Assembly (NCBI GenBank): GCA_910586375.1
Contig: CAJUIE010000009.1
Location: 1 to 24,816, forward strand
Length of the DNA stretch: 24,816 bases
Direction: 5' to 3'
Origin: an uncultured Alistipes sp.
GTDB taxonomy: Bacteria; Bacteroidota; Bacteroidia; Bacteroidales; Rikenellaceae
Positions 1 to 7,782 of this stretch are shown here, piece by piece. Made by a program: the position numbers and the translations under genes. The stretch's first letter is position 1; the number at the start of each line of letters is the position of its first letter. A model generated the notes under the pieces. That model did not search any database, was not told the DNA's origin, and saw only the letters and a program-made list of their open reading frames with translations.

Positions 1-391
1 TGCCTGCCGCCGTGTTTTTGATGAAGAGCTGCACGAGGTGCACGCCGTCGACCTGAGAGCCGGGCGCGTGCATGACGTTGACGTTGCCGACCTGCTTGTC
101 GGCGAAGAATTTTTCGACCGTGCGGCGGATGACCTCCGCCGAAAAGGCGATATAATATTCGCCGCGGTCGCGGTCCTTGCGATAAATGGGGAAATCGGCC
201 CGCAGAATAGGCCCGTAGACGAGGCGTTTGTCCTCGTTGGCCACGGCGCAGACGCTTACGCGCTTCGCGGCGGCCAGAGCCACGAAAGTGCGCTCTATAG
301 CGGGCTTGTCGACCAGCGAGACGAACGACAGACCGTGTACGTCATCGTCGAGCGTGGCCCAGTAGACGGGAAGAGTTTCGGGTGCCGACAT
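1..391 (-). CDS. XkdF-like phage prohead protease (Peptidase_S78_2-like), 3' end cut by window edge
   Basis: The minus strand has an open frame from ATG at 391 to the window edge, 130 codons with no stop. It begins MSAPETLPVYWATLDD and continues with GLSFVSLVDKPAIERTF, then GPILRADFPIYRK, GEYYIAFSAEVIRR, and NVNVMHAPGSQVDGVHLVQ. This order matches the N-terminal half of XkdF-type putative phage serine proteases, which in known phages process the capsid scaffold. The usual protein is longer, so the C-terminal part lies outside the window. Nothing else around it belongs to the polysaccharide locus, so it marks a prophage or phage-derived island next to the PUL. Whether the phage is intact cannot be judged here. 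The family call rests on remembered sequence features, not an alignment. No convincing promoter was seen upstream. Confidence 0.7.
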   Translation of the reverse strand, partial: MSAPETLPVYWATLDDDVHGLSFVSLVDKPAIERTFVALAAAKRVSVCAVANEDKRLVYGPILRADFPIYRKDRDRGEYYIAFSAEVIRRTVEKFFADKQVGNVNVMHAPGSQVDGVHLVQLFIKNTAAG

Positions 392-451
392 GATTGGAGT
401 TGTCTTTTGCCCCGAAATATCCTTTGCACCCAAAGTGTTTGAAAAAAGGAT

Positions 452-482
452 AAAAAAAATCACGCAAATGCGTGATTTTTTT
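452..482 (-). terminator. Intrinsic-terminator-like hairpin, usable in both directions
   Basis: Positions 453-466 (seven A then TCACGCA) pair perfectly with 469-482 (TGCGTGA then seven T), giving a 14-bp stem with a 2-nt loop. The core is GC-containing and the flank is A on one side and T on the other, so it reads as a terminator on either strand. It sits just after the stop of the minus-strand remnant at 504 and 60 nt upstream of the XkdF-like start at 391, separating the two. Confidence 0.7.
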
Positions 483-503
483 CTGAAACCGGCCTTCAAG
501 CCC

Positions 504-698
504 TCAAAATGTCGATTCGTGCTGCACGACATCGACCTGTCGTCCGGCGCCCTCGATGTCCGAATAGACCACATAGACCTTTTGCGGACTGGCCATCTGG
601 TTAAGCCGCTCTTCCTCCGTAGCACTGGTCAGCGTCAGCGGCACCTGCTGCACCTGCTGCACCTGCTGCACCCAATATGGGCGACGCGATTGTAATAT
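504..698 (-). pseudogene. C-terminal remnant of an unrecognised protein, probably phage-associated
   Basis: The minus-strand frame ending TGA at 504-506 encodes about 64 protein-like residues containing WVQQVQQVQQV, LTLTSATEEERLNQM, KVYVVYSDIEGAGRQ, and VDVVQHESTF. Above roughly position 700 the same frame turns into the translation of an intergenic repeat (it reads CHSERKRRICC), so the original start and N-terminus seem to be lost. An internal Met could start a 30-residue peptide, but with no sign that it is a gene. The neighbouring XkdF-like gene in the same orientation suggests a phage origin. The product is not recognised, and the boundary at 698 is approximate. Confidence 0.45.
642..671. 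repeat. 9-bp tandem repeat (CACCTGCTG, 3.3 copies)
   Basis: CACCTGCTG occurs at 642-650, 651-659, and 660-668, followed by CAC. On the minus strand each unit adds VQQ in frame to the remnant at 504-698. Because the unit is a multiple of three, copy-number change would not shift the frame. Confidence 0.85.
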
Positions 699-974
699 GG
701 GTGGAGAACCTTTTATCGGTACAAAAGATACGAAACAACAGATTCTTCGCTTGCGCTCAGAATGACAGAGGGGGGGCCTCGGAAGGATAACGGAACAAGA
801 AAGATTCCCGGCCCGCGCCTTTGGCGCGTCCGCCCCGGTCGGGAGCGCGTGAATTATTGAAGGACAGAAAGACAACGCCGAAAACTCCCGCTCAAGTGGA
901 CAGGAGGAAGCGGCGTTCAGAAGGACGATTTTACGCGGGACGAAGACAGCGGAGGGGCTGCCAGTCCCAATAAA
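699..974. other. Non-coding gap between phage-like remnant and HTCS gene
   Basis: Apart from the interspersed repeat at 738-772, I see no gene here. The open frame reaching back to 875 on the minus strand is mostly repeat translation. An inverted repeat AACGCCG (874-880) / CGGCGTT (911-917) has a 30-nt loop and no T-run, so it is a weak terminator candidate for the HTCS gene ending at 975. Confidence 0.5.
738..772. repeat. Interspersed intergenic repeat, copy 1
   Basis: The segment contains ACAGATTCTTCG, a short variable spacer, and CTCAGAATGACA. The same arrangement recurs at 11812-11849. On the minus strand it reads CHSE(R) in one frame, which is how a widespread class of bacterial intergenic repeats is often mistranslated. 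It is probably a non-coding repeat rather than part of a gene. Confidence 0.6.
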
Positions 975-3900
975 TTACCCATTCTCACCGTCCGATTTAC
1001 TGCGACTGCGGACATACTCCGTAGGCAGGCAGCCGACGTGCTTCTTGAAACTCGTGGCGAAATAAGAGGGCGAACTGAACCCTACCATCGAACTGATTTC
1101 GGAAATCGAATAACGGTGTTCCAAAAGCAGCTTGCAGGCGTGGTTGAAGCGTATCTTGCGGATAAACTTCGTGGCCGATTCTCCCGTGATGGACTTCATC
1201 TTCAAGTGGAGATTCGACCGGCTCATACACAGCGCCTTACTGAAGTCGTTCGAAGAGAACTCCTCGTTGTCCATGTTCTCCTCGACGATGCGGATCGCCT
1301 TCTTGAGGAACTCGCCGTCCATGGAATTGGAGGTAATCTTGTCGGGGTCGATTTCCGCATCGTCTGAATAACGGTGGCGCATCCGATAACGTACCTTCAG
1401 GAGATTCTGGACCTTGGCCCGCAACAGCGAAACCGAGAGTGGCATAGGCAGGTAAGCGTCAGCCCCCGCCTCGGTGCCGGCGATCTGCTCCTCGACACCG
1501 CCGTCGGGCGCGAGCAGCACAACCGGGATGTGGCACGTGCGGATGTTCTGCTTGACCATCCGGCATAACTTCAGACCATCGATTCCCGGTAACATGCGAT
1601 CGGCGATAATCAAATCCGGCTCAAGGTTCTTGAGGCGCTCAAGCGCCTCGTTACCGTCGGCAACAATATGCACGTCATAATGGCGCTTGAAATGCTCGGC
1701 GATATAACTGCTCACCTCGCTATTGGATTCGGCCAGCAGCAACGTGTCGCGTTTCTCATCACTCCCCGCTCCTGAGTGCACAAGGTCGGCACCGTTCTCG
1801 CCCGACCACTCATCGGGCAGGAACTGCTCGGCGTCGCGGATGATCGAGCCACGCACATCATCCTCCCGGGCCCGTTTCTCCGCAGGATAAACTGCCAGAT
1901 CGTCGGGCAACGTGATGACAAACTCACAGAAACGCCCCTCCTCACTGCGCAGGGTCACGCTACCCTGATGCAGCTCGACAATACGCCGGACAATCGACAG
2001 CCCGAGGCCTTCGCCCGTATCGGGACCGCCAGGACGCTCGAAAGCCCGACGCTGCTGCCCGACCGACATACCCGCCCCGCTATCGCGCACCGACAGCCGG
2101 AAACACCCCTCGCCACGCACCAACGAAACGCGCACCGTGCCGCCATCAGGCGTGAACTTGAACGCATTGGAAAGCAGATTGGTAAGCATCATTTCGAGGA
2201 ACATCCGATCGACGGGCAGCAACTCACCCCGTAACTCGGAGTTGAGAATATAATCCATGTCGCGGTTCTGCGCCACATCCTCGAACATCGAAAAAACCTC
2301 AGCAACAATGCCATCGACATCCTGTACGGCAACCTTCATACGAAAGACACCCAGCTCCGCCTTACGGTAATCGAGCAGCTGGTTAACCAGGTGCAGCAGC
2401 TTGAGGCTATTACGATAAACATAATTGAGCCGTGAAGCGATATATTTGTCGACAGTACCGTGTTCGCGAATCTCCTGCAACGGCGATATGATAAGCGTAA
2501 GCGGCGTGCGCAGTTCATGCGATAAATTGACATAAAAATGTATCTTTTCCTGGCTCAGCTCGCCAATCTGCTGCTTCTCCATCCGTTCAAGGTGGAGCTT
2601 CACCTTCATCTTCATGCGGCTCTGCACCGCCACGGCCAACCCTACGAGTGCCGAGAGTGTCAGCAGGAACCACAGAATACGGGCCGCGCGGGTCTGCCAC
2701 CACATGGGCAGCACCCGGATCCCCACCTCGGAAACCTCGTCGCTCCACCGTCCGTCGTTATTAGCGGCCCGAACCCGGAAAGTATAATAACCGGGCTTGA
2801 GGTTGGAATAAGAGGCTTCGCGATTCTGCGTATCGTACCAACGGGTGTTGAAGCCCTCCAGCTTATAAGAAAAGGTATTGCGGCCCCCGGCCAGGGGATT
2901 GACCGCCACGAAACGCACGGAAAAGATGTTGTGCTCTGAGGGAAAAACCGCCGAGACCACCCGCCCGAGCGAATCGCGTTCGAGGCGCACACGTCGGTCA
3001 TCGCCCGCATCGGCCACATCGACACCAACAATCTGAGCCGCCGGCGTAAAGGGGTTGTCGACCAATTCGTGGGGCCGGAAGCAGGTCAGGCCCCCGATAC
3101 CGCCGAAATAAAAGGCTCCGTCGCGCCCCTTATAGCAGGCCCCGGGGTTAAACTGGCTGTTAGCCAGACCGTCCCGCCAGGTATAAGTGCGAAATGAGGA
3201 CGTGCCGGCATCATAACAGGCCAGACCGCCGTTGGTTGAAATCCACAGTCGACCGAGTTCGTCCTCCAGTACTCCGTAAACGATGTCGTTGGGCAAACCG
3301 TCATCGGTCGTAAAACGGACACAATGGCCCGTCTCGTCATAACGGAAAAGCCCCTGACGCGTACCTACCCAGATGTTGCACCGCGAATCCTCGGCCAGAC
3401 ATACGACCGCCAAATCCTGGAGGGGGGGGGAATTTTCCCCGCCCGGCGAGCCTAATTCGATCGTCCGGACCTCATGTGCATCCGGCTGGTAAAGGAAAAG
3501 CCCGGAAGCGGTGCCAATCCAGACACTACGCTTCGAATCACGCATCAGGACATTGATCGGAAGCCTCCCCAGACGCGGTTCACAATCGGTGCAAAAATGG
3601 CGGCTGAAACGCCCGCTCCGCGTATCGAAACCGAGCAATCCGTTTAGCGTGCCCACCCACAACGTGCCGTCGCCATTGTCGAGCAGGGTATAACAACTGT
3701 TGTTGATAGGAATGGAAGCGTCATTGACCGGATAATGGCGCATACGTCGCGTAGCAATCTCCATGCGACTCAAGCCTCCGGCATGGGTGCCAATCCAGAG
3801 GTTGCCACGACCGTCGGGCAGAATGCACTTGATGTTATTGGAGTGCAGCGCCCCGTTATCGACATTGAAATCGGAGAAACGGCCCGAAGAACGGACCCAG

Positions 3901-4994
3901 AGGTTAACCCCGTCGTCATTGGTGCCGATCCACAACGCGCCGGCCGGCTCCTCGACAATGCAACTTACCGTATTGTCGCCCAACGAATTGCGCGAAGGGA
4001 CATTACGTATCACCTCGAAGCGCTGTGCCTGGGGATGATAATAATTGACGCCTCCATAATAAGTTCCCAGCCAGACGCCCTCCTGACTGTCGATGAAGAT
4101 CGAGCGGATCGAATTGTGGCTCAAGGCCCCCGGTTCGACCGTATGGACCCAACGCCGGAACTCCCCCGTATGGGGATTGCGAATCGAAAGACCGTCGAAC
4201 GTACCGATCCACAACTGCCCTTCGGCATCGATCTTCAGCACACGGATATAATCGGAAGCAAGTCCAGAATGCTCTGCCGCAGAATAACGTTCACAGACCT
4301 GCAACGAGGAGTCAAGGCGGAAAAGTCCGTTGCCGTGGGTTGCGACCCAGAATCCATCGCCATCAGCCACAATACTGGCGACATCATACCGCGCCAGCTG
4401 CGGGAGGATACGAACCGCATTGCCATAAGTGGGCGAATAGATATAAACACCACCTGACGTGCCCAGCAGAAAGCCATCGCGGCAAGGGCAGATCGAGTGC
4501 ACACTGACATCTTTCAGAAAGGAGCGTATCTCCAGCCGACGCGTCGTGCGGTCGAACGTCACGACGCCCAAAGCCGTGGCAAGAATCAGGCTCCCGTCCC
4601 TGGCTGGGGCAATGTCGGCGACAGGCATGGCACGCCCGTCAAGCGTATAATTTTCGAACCGCCCCGTAGCTGCATCAAAGCAGGAGAGGCCCGAAGAGGT
4701 GCCGATCCACATAAGGCCCCCATCGGCCAATAAAGCATAAACATAATTATCGCCGAGGCTCGCAGGATCGTCGCTGTCATGCCGGAAAACCGTAAACGCA
4801 TAACCATCATAACGGTTCAGCCCATCCTGAGTGCCCATCCAGACACGACCCAACGGGTCCTGAGCCAACGCCAGCACAGTACTCTGCGACAGCCCCTCGT
4901 CGACAGAAAGAGTCCGGAACCCGATCTCGGCAGCAAAACCTGCACCTGAAATCCAGAGCACCGCAGCAAGCAATATATATTTCAGTCTTTGCAT
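975..4994 (-). CDS. Hybrid two-component system sensor/regulator (HTCS) of the PUL
   Basis: This 1339-residue protein fuses a periplasmic sensor, histidine kinase, receiver, and AraC-type DNA-binding domain, the usual PUL regulator in Bacteroidota. A signal peptide (about 1-21) precedes two-component-regulator propeller repeats (25-650, recurring LWIGT/VWIGT), a Y_Y_Y domain (685-765), a membrane helix (771-792), HisKA with phospho-accepting His826 in NLSHELRTP, and an HATPase (N box NLLSNAFKF, G boxes DSGAGM and GEGLGLS). The receiver (1083-1200) keeps the acceptor Asp1132 in IADRMLPG, but the usual second acidic residue is Ser1090, the Thr is Ala1162, and the Lys is Met1184. The HTH domain spans 1232-1335. 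A TTG at 5006 would add four residues; ATG at 4994 is preferred because it directly precedes the signal peptide and the TTG lies in a hairpin. The ligand is probably a heparan-derived oligosaccharide (inference from neighbours). Confidence 0.95.
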   Translation of the reverse strand: MQRLKYILLAAVLWISGAGFAAEIGFRTLSVDEGLSQSTVLALAQDPLGRVWMGTQDGLNRYDGYAFTVFRHDSDDPASLGDNYVYALLADGGLMWIGTSSGLSCFDAATGRFENYTLDGRAMPVADIAPARDGSLILATALGVVTFDRTTRRLEIRSFLKDVSVHSICPCRDGFLLGTSGGVYIYSPTYGNAVRILPQLARYDVASIVADGDGFWVATHGNGLFRLDSSLQVCERYSAAEHSGLASDYIRVLKIDAEGQLWIGTFDGLSIRNPHTGEFRRWVHTVEPGALSHNSIRSIFIDSQEGVWLGTYYGGVNYYHPQAQRFEVIRNVPSRNSLGDNTVSCIVEEPAGALWIGTNDDGVNLWVRSSGRFSDFNVDNGALHSNNIKCILPDGRGNLWIGTHAGGLSRMEIATRRMRHYPVNDASIPINNSCYTLLDNGDGTLWVGTLNGLLGFDTRSGRFSRHFCTDCEPRLGRLPINVLMRDSKRSVWIGTASGLFLYQPDAHEVRTIELGSPGGENSPPLQDLAVVCLAEDSRCNIWVGTRQGLFRYDETGHCVRFTTDDGLPNDIVYGVLEDELGRLWISTNGGLACYDAGTSSFRTYTWRDGLANSQFNPGACYKGRDGAFYFGGIGGLTCFRPHELVDNPFTPAAQIVGVDVADAGDDRRVRLERDSLGRVVSAVFPSEHNIFSVRFVAVNPLAGGRNTFSYKLEGFNTRWYDTQNREASYSNLKPGYYTFRVRAANNDGRWSDEVSEVGIRVLPMWWQTRAARILWFLLTLSALVGLAVAVQSRMKMKVKLHLERMEKQQIGELSQEKIHFYVNLSHELRTPLTLIISPLQEIREHGTVDKYIASRLNYVYRNSLKLLHLVNQLLDYRKAELGVFRMKVAVQDVDGIVAEVFSMFEDVAQNRDMDYILNSELRGELLPVDRMFLEMMLTNLLSNAFKFTPDGGTVRVSLVRGEGCFRLSVRDSGAGMSVGQQRRAFERPGGPDTGEGLGLSIVRRIVELHQGSVTLRSEEGRFCEFVITLPDDLAVYPAEKRAREDDVRGSIIRDAEQFLPDEWSGENGADLVHSGAGSDEKRDTLLLAESNSEVSSYIAEHFKRHYDVHIVADGNEALERLKNLEPDLIIADRMLPGIDGLKLCRMVKQNIRTCHIPVVLLAPDGGVEEQIAGTEAGADAYLPMPLSVSLLRAKVQNLLKVRYRMRHRYSDDAEIDPDKITSNSMDGEFLKKAIRIVEENMDNEEFSSNDFSKALCMSRSNLHLKMKSITGESATKFIRKIRFNHACKLLLEHRYSISEISSMVGFSSPSYFATSFKKHVGCLPTEYVRSRSKSDGENG
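3422..3430. repeat. Nine-base G homopolymer inside the HTCS coding sequence
   Basis: Nine consecutive G on the plus strand (C on the coding strand) encode the end of Ser522 through Pro523-Pro524 to the start of Leu525, in the propeller part of the HTCS. A change of one base would stop translation of the kinase, receiver, and HTH domains. It is the longest G/C run I noticed in the window. Confidence 0.9.
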
Positions 4995-5004
4995 ATTCTT
5001 CCGC

Positions 5005-5028
5005 AACCGGGCTTTTCGTAGCCCGGTT
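5005..5028 (-). promoter_or_regulatory. Leader hairpin just upstream of the HTCS start
   Basis: AACCGGGCT (5005-5013) pairs perfectly with AGCCCGGTT (5020-5028), a 9-bp stem with a 6-nt loop, ending 10 nt upstream of the ATG at 4994. Further upstream, TATATTTA (minus strand, 5043-5036) matches 7 of 8 positions of the Bacteroidota -7 element TAnnTTTG; no clear TTTG -33 element is seen. If that promoter is real, the transcript would start about at the hairpin base. It may influence HTCS translation or mRNA stability; there is no T-run. Confidence 0.45.
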
Positions 5029-5232
5029 CAACGGATAAATATACGTATTTTTTTCGGATTCCGTATATCCGGGACCGAAAAAGAGGCGCGGAGGATGGTG
5101 CCGGCTATCACTGCACGAACTGTAGTTTGCGGGGATGTGAGCCCATCTGTTGCAAGCCTTGTCCCGCTATTCTTGCTTCAGACTTCCCGGAGTTATTGCT
5201 GTCTGCAAGCCCCGGCCCGCCCTCTCCTAAAG

Positions 5233-7782
5233 TCAACGCACCGAAGCGGGGATTTCATCAACCAGCTCGCGGTCTGGCCTACCGGCCGTGCGAAAAACAG
5301 TACCGCCGCCAACGACCGAAGCATCGGTATTATAAAGCACGGCATTGCCGCGACCATCGGTCACGCACAGTCTGGCAGGCTGCGAAGCGTCGAGCTCCGC
5401 CTCAACCGTCCACGCTCCGACCTTCAGCAGGCCAGAGCCAGAACAGCGCAGCTTGAGTGGTTTACGACCCTCCGGCGTAATGCGGAAAACAGCCAGGAAA
5501 CGCTGTGCAGTGCTCTTCTCAGCGGTCGAGAACTCGGCGTGCCAGTGGTTGGCATAGACGAGCGGCTTGCCGTCGGGTCCCATGCGGTTTTTCCAATTGA
5601 TGGCTGGCGAGAAAAAGCGGTCGTGAACCTCGGCCTGCAAAGCGCCGTCAGTGAAGAGGTCCATGCGTCCCTCAGCGGCACCATTAACTGCCGAGACAGC
5701 ATAAGGCGATGCTCCGTCGCAAGAGGTCATGCGGTTATGGCTATGGAGCAGCCACGTCCACCGCACGGGCTCCCGGGCCGCGAGTTCGTCATAAACAACA
5801 ACGATGTCGGGCTTCAGATAAACAAAATGGCGGCGGAAACGCGTGATACCGGGATTCCCAAAGCCGTTTTCGGCCGTATAAGCTACACCCGACTGCTGCA
5901 TCCGGTCGATCCAGAAAGGCGTGCGCATCTCGTCATAAGCATGCGTAGCATCGCCCAGCGTATAAGTCAGGGACTCGCTGTCGGCAAAACGCGCAAGCCA
6001 GCCATAACCGTTCTCGCCGATAACCTGCGCCAGTCCATCGGCCAGGATCGTATTATGTCCCCGCGTGCGATAATGCATGAGCGTATGGGGGTCGTTGAAG
6101 TTGGAGTAATAACCCGTACCGCCGAAGAGCTGCCAGCCTCCGTAACTAATCGTGAAACCATTATGCGCGGCATGTGCATGTCCCGTGGAGCCGAACGGCA
6201 GGGCAAAAAACGACACCATAAGGTCGTGACTGCTGTCTGTCGGATCGCTGTGCATGAGCGAAAAACCCGCATCGGGATAAAAACGCGAAGTGAGTATCTG
6301 CGGCGCACGCGGCGTCACTGAATCGATCGTCTTGTCGGTAAGGATGCGATAAAGACGAAACGTACGGGCCTTATAAAGCGCGGCGGGGTCATCACCAATC
6401 AGACGGTCGGCGTACCACCGTGCCTCGGGGCTCCCAAGTTCCCGGGCCAGGGCGTCGGCAAAGCCCATATACTGAGCCGCCGGGGTACGCAGTTTATCGT
6501 AATCGTCGCCAAAACCCGTGGCATAAGAGTTCTTCGGGAAAGAGTAAATGAGGAAGCCGGGCAGGTTATGGTACCACGGGATGTCGAAAAAGTCGACGCC
6601 CGTAAGGCGCGAGAGGACGAACGGAATATAAACGAACGAGACGAGATTGGCCTCGAAATAACTGTTGCCGTCGTGCCAGCCGCCGTCGTCACCCCCAAGA
6701 ATCGGGAAACGCGAGCACCACACCTCATAACCATAACGCACCCACCTGGCGGCATCGGGCAAATCACCCGCCGTAGCGATGGAGGCGAAAAAAAAGTTGC
6801 GGAACGTATGCTGCCAGACATGGTTGTCCATCGAATGGGTCTCGAAATGGCGGACATAATGGCGGTAAAAATAATCGCCCCGCACGCGGATTGCCTCCAA
6901 GACGGCGGCCCGCTCATTATCGGTCATGAAGTCACAGGCCGTATCATAAGCTACGGCAAGGCCGTACATGATGGCCGAGCGGTTGAAATCCTCCGACGTG
7001 GCGTCGCTGTCGACGGGCAGCGCCGCGGCATGCAACGCATGTTTCACGGCGGCCCGGGCGAAACACTCCTCACCCGTAAGCAGATAAGCAACGGAGAAAT
7101 CGACAGCAGGCTGCGTGACGACCTCGCCGAACTTGTGATACATGAAGTTGATCATCGACCGCTTCTGATAAGCGGACATGCCCGTAGTATCGCGCGGCCG
7201 CGTAGGAGCCACGGGGACAACATCCATATCGAGCCGAGCCCGCGCCTGACGCACCAGGCCCCGCGCCTCGGCGTTATTCCGGGCTCGGGAGCGCAGCGCT
7301 TCTACCCCGTCGCTTGTGACATAAAGGCGAAAATGGGGCGTGGCAGCGATTTTCTGCACCAGCTCTTCACCCGTAGGGGTGGCAAAACAGCGTGCCGAAG
7401 TATCGACCTGGAAATCATAAGTCTCCGACCGGCGGGAAGTGCCGTCCGGAGCTATTGTAGTCACCCGCCAATAATAACGGCCCTCAGCGAGCGGTATATG
7501 GGGCGTATAAACGGCCCACTCCTGCTCCGAAACGGTTGTCCGGTCGGGCAGGAACTCCGGTGTATCGGAGAGCTCCACACGGTAAAGTTCCGGGACATTC
7601 AGATCAGCGGGCCACAGGAGCGCCGGAGCATTACGCCGAACAGCGACACCACCCGTCGGTGACGCCCACTCGCGGAAACGTGGATGCAGCGACGTTTTGT
7701 CGATCTGTTTTTCGGCCGGAAGGGATTGCGCACCGGCAGCAGTTGCGGTGCAAAGGGCGAAAACAAAAAACAGTCGTTTCAT
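5233..7782 (-). CDS. Heparinase II/III superfamily exolyase, PL15-like (DUF4962 + Hepar_II_III)
   Basis: This 849-residue secreted protein has a signal peptide (MKRLFFVFALCTATAAGAQ), a DUF4962-like N-terminal beta domain (about 30-130, including YYWRVTT), an alpha/alpha toroid (140-490), and a heparinase II/III-type C-terminal beta domain. Candidate catalytic residues are Arg208, His321 (SMDNHVWQHT), Tyr375 (GNSYFEAN), and a His cluster at 535-540 (GHAHAAH). From memory, their spacing agrees with R199/H311/Y365/H531 of the PL15 exolyase Atu3025. PL15 includes oligoalginate lyases and heparin/heparan sulfate exolyases; the neighbours favour the latter. The ATG at 7782 overlaps the MFS stop by ATGA, so an upstream-extended frame to 8223 is only a shadow of the MFS gene. 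Beta-elimination of periplasmic oligosaccharides to unsaturated products is the likely role. Confidence 0.85.
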   Translation of the reverse strand: MKRLFFVFALCTATAAGAQSLPAEKQIDKTSLHPRFREWASPTGGVAVRRNAPALLWPADLNVPELYRVELSDTPEFLPDRTTVSEQEWAVYTPHIPLAEGRYYWRVTTIAPDGTSRRSETYDFQVDTSARCFATPTGEELVQKIAATPHFRLYVTSDGVEALRSRARNNAEARGLVRQARARLDMDVVPVAPTRPRDTTGMSAYQKRSMINFMYHKFGEVVTQPAVDFSVAYLLTGEECFARAAVKHALHAAALPVDSDATSEDFNRSAIMYGLAVAYDTACDFMTDNERAAVLEAIRVRGDYFYRHYVRHFETHSMDNHVWQHTFRNFFFASIATAGDLPDAARWVRYGYEVWCSRFPILGGDDGGWHDGNSYFEANLVSFVYIPFVLSRLTGVDFFDIPWYHNLPGFLIYSFPKNSYATGFGDDYDKLRTPAAQYMGFADALARELGSPEARWYADRLIGDDPAALYKARTFRLYRILTDKTIDSVTPRAPQILTSRFYPDAGFSLMHSDPTDSSHDLMVSFFALPFGSTGHAHAAHNGFTISYGGWQLFGGTGYYSNFNDPHTLMHYRTRGHNTILADGLAQVIGENGYGWLARFADSESLTYTLGDATHAYDEMRTPFWIDRMQQSGVAYTAENGFGNPGITRFRRHFVYLKPDIVVVYDELAAREPVRWTWLLHSHNRMTSCDGASPYAVSAVNGAAEGRMDLFTDGALQAEVHDRFFSPAINWKNRMGPDGKPLVYANHWHAEFSTAEKSTAQRFLAVFRITPEGRKPLKLRCSGSGLLKVGAWTVEAELDASQPARLCVTDGRGNAVLYNTDASVVGGGTVFRTAGRPDRELVDEIPASVR

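Noticed and set aside
642..671. CRISPR-like array
   Set aside because: The units are contiguous 9-mers without spacers and code for VQQ in frame.
5029..5232. Small gene between the PL15-like and HTCS genes
   Set aside because: No frame here shows protein-like composition or a start with context; only a weak promoter-like element is seen.
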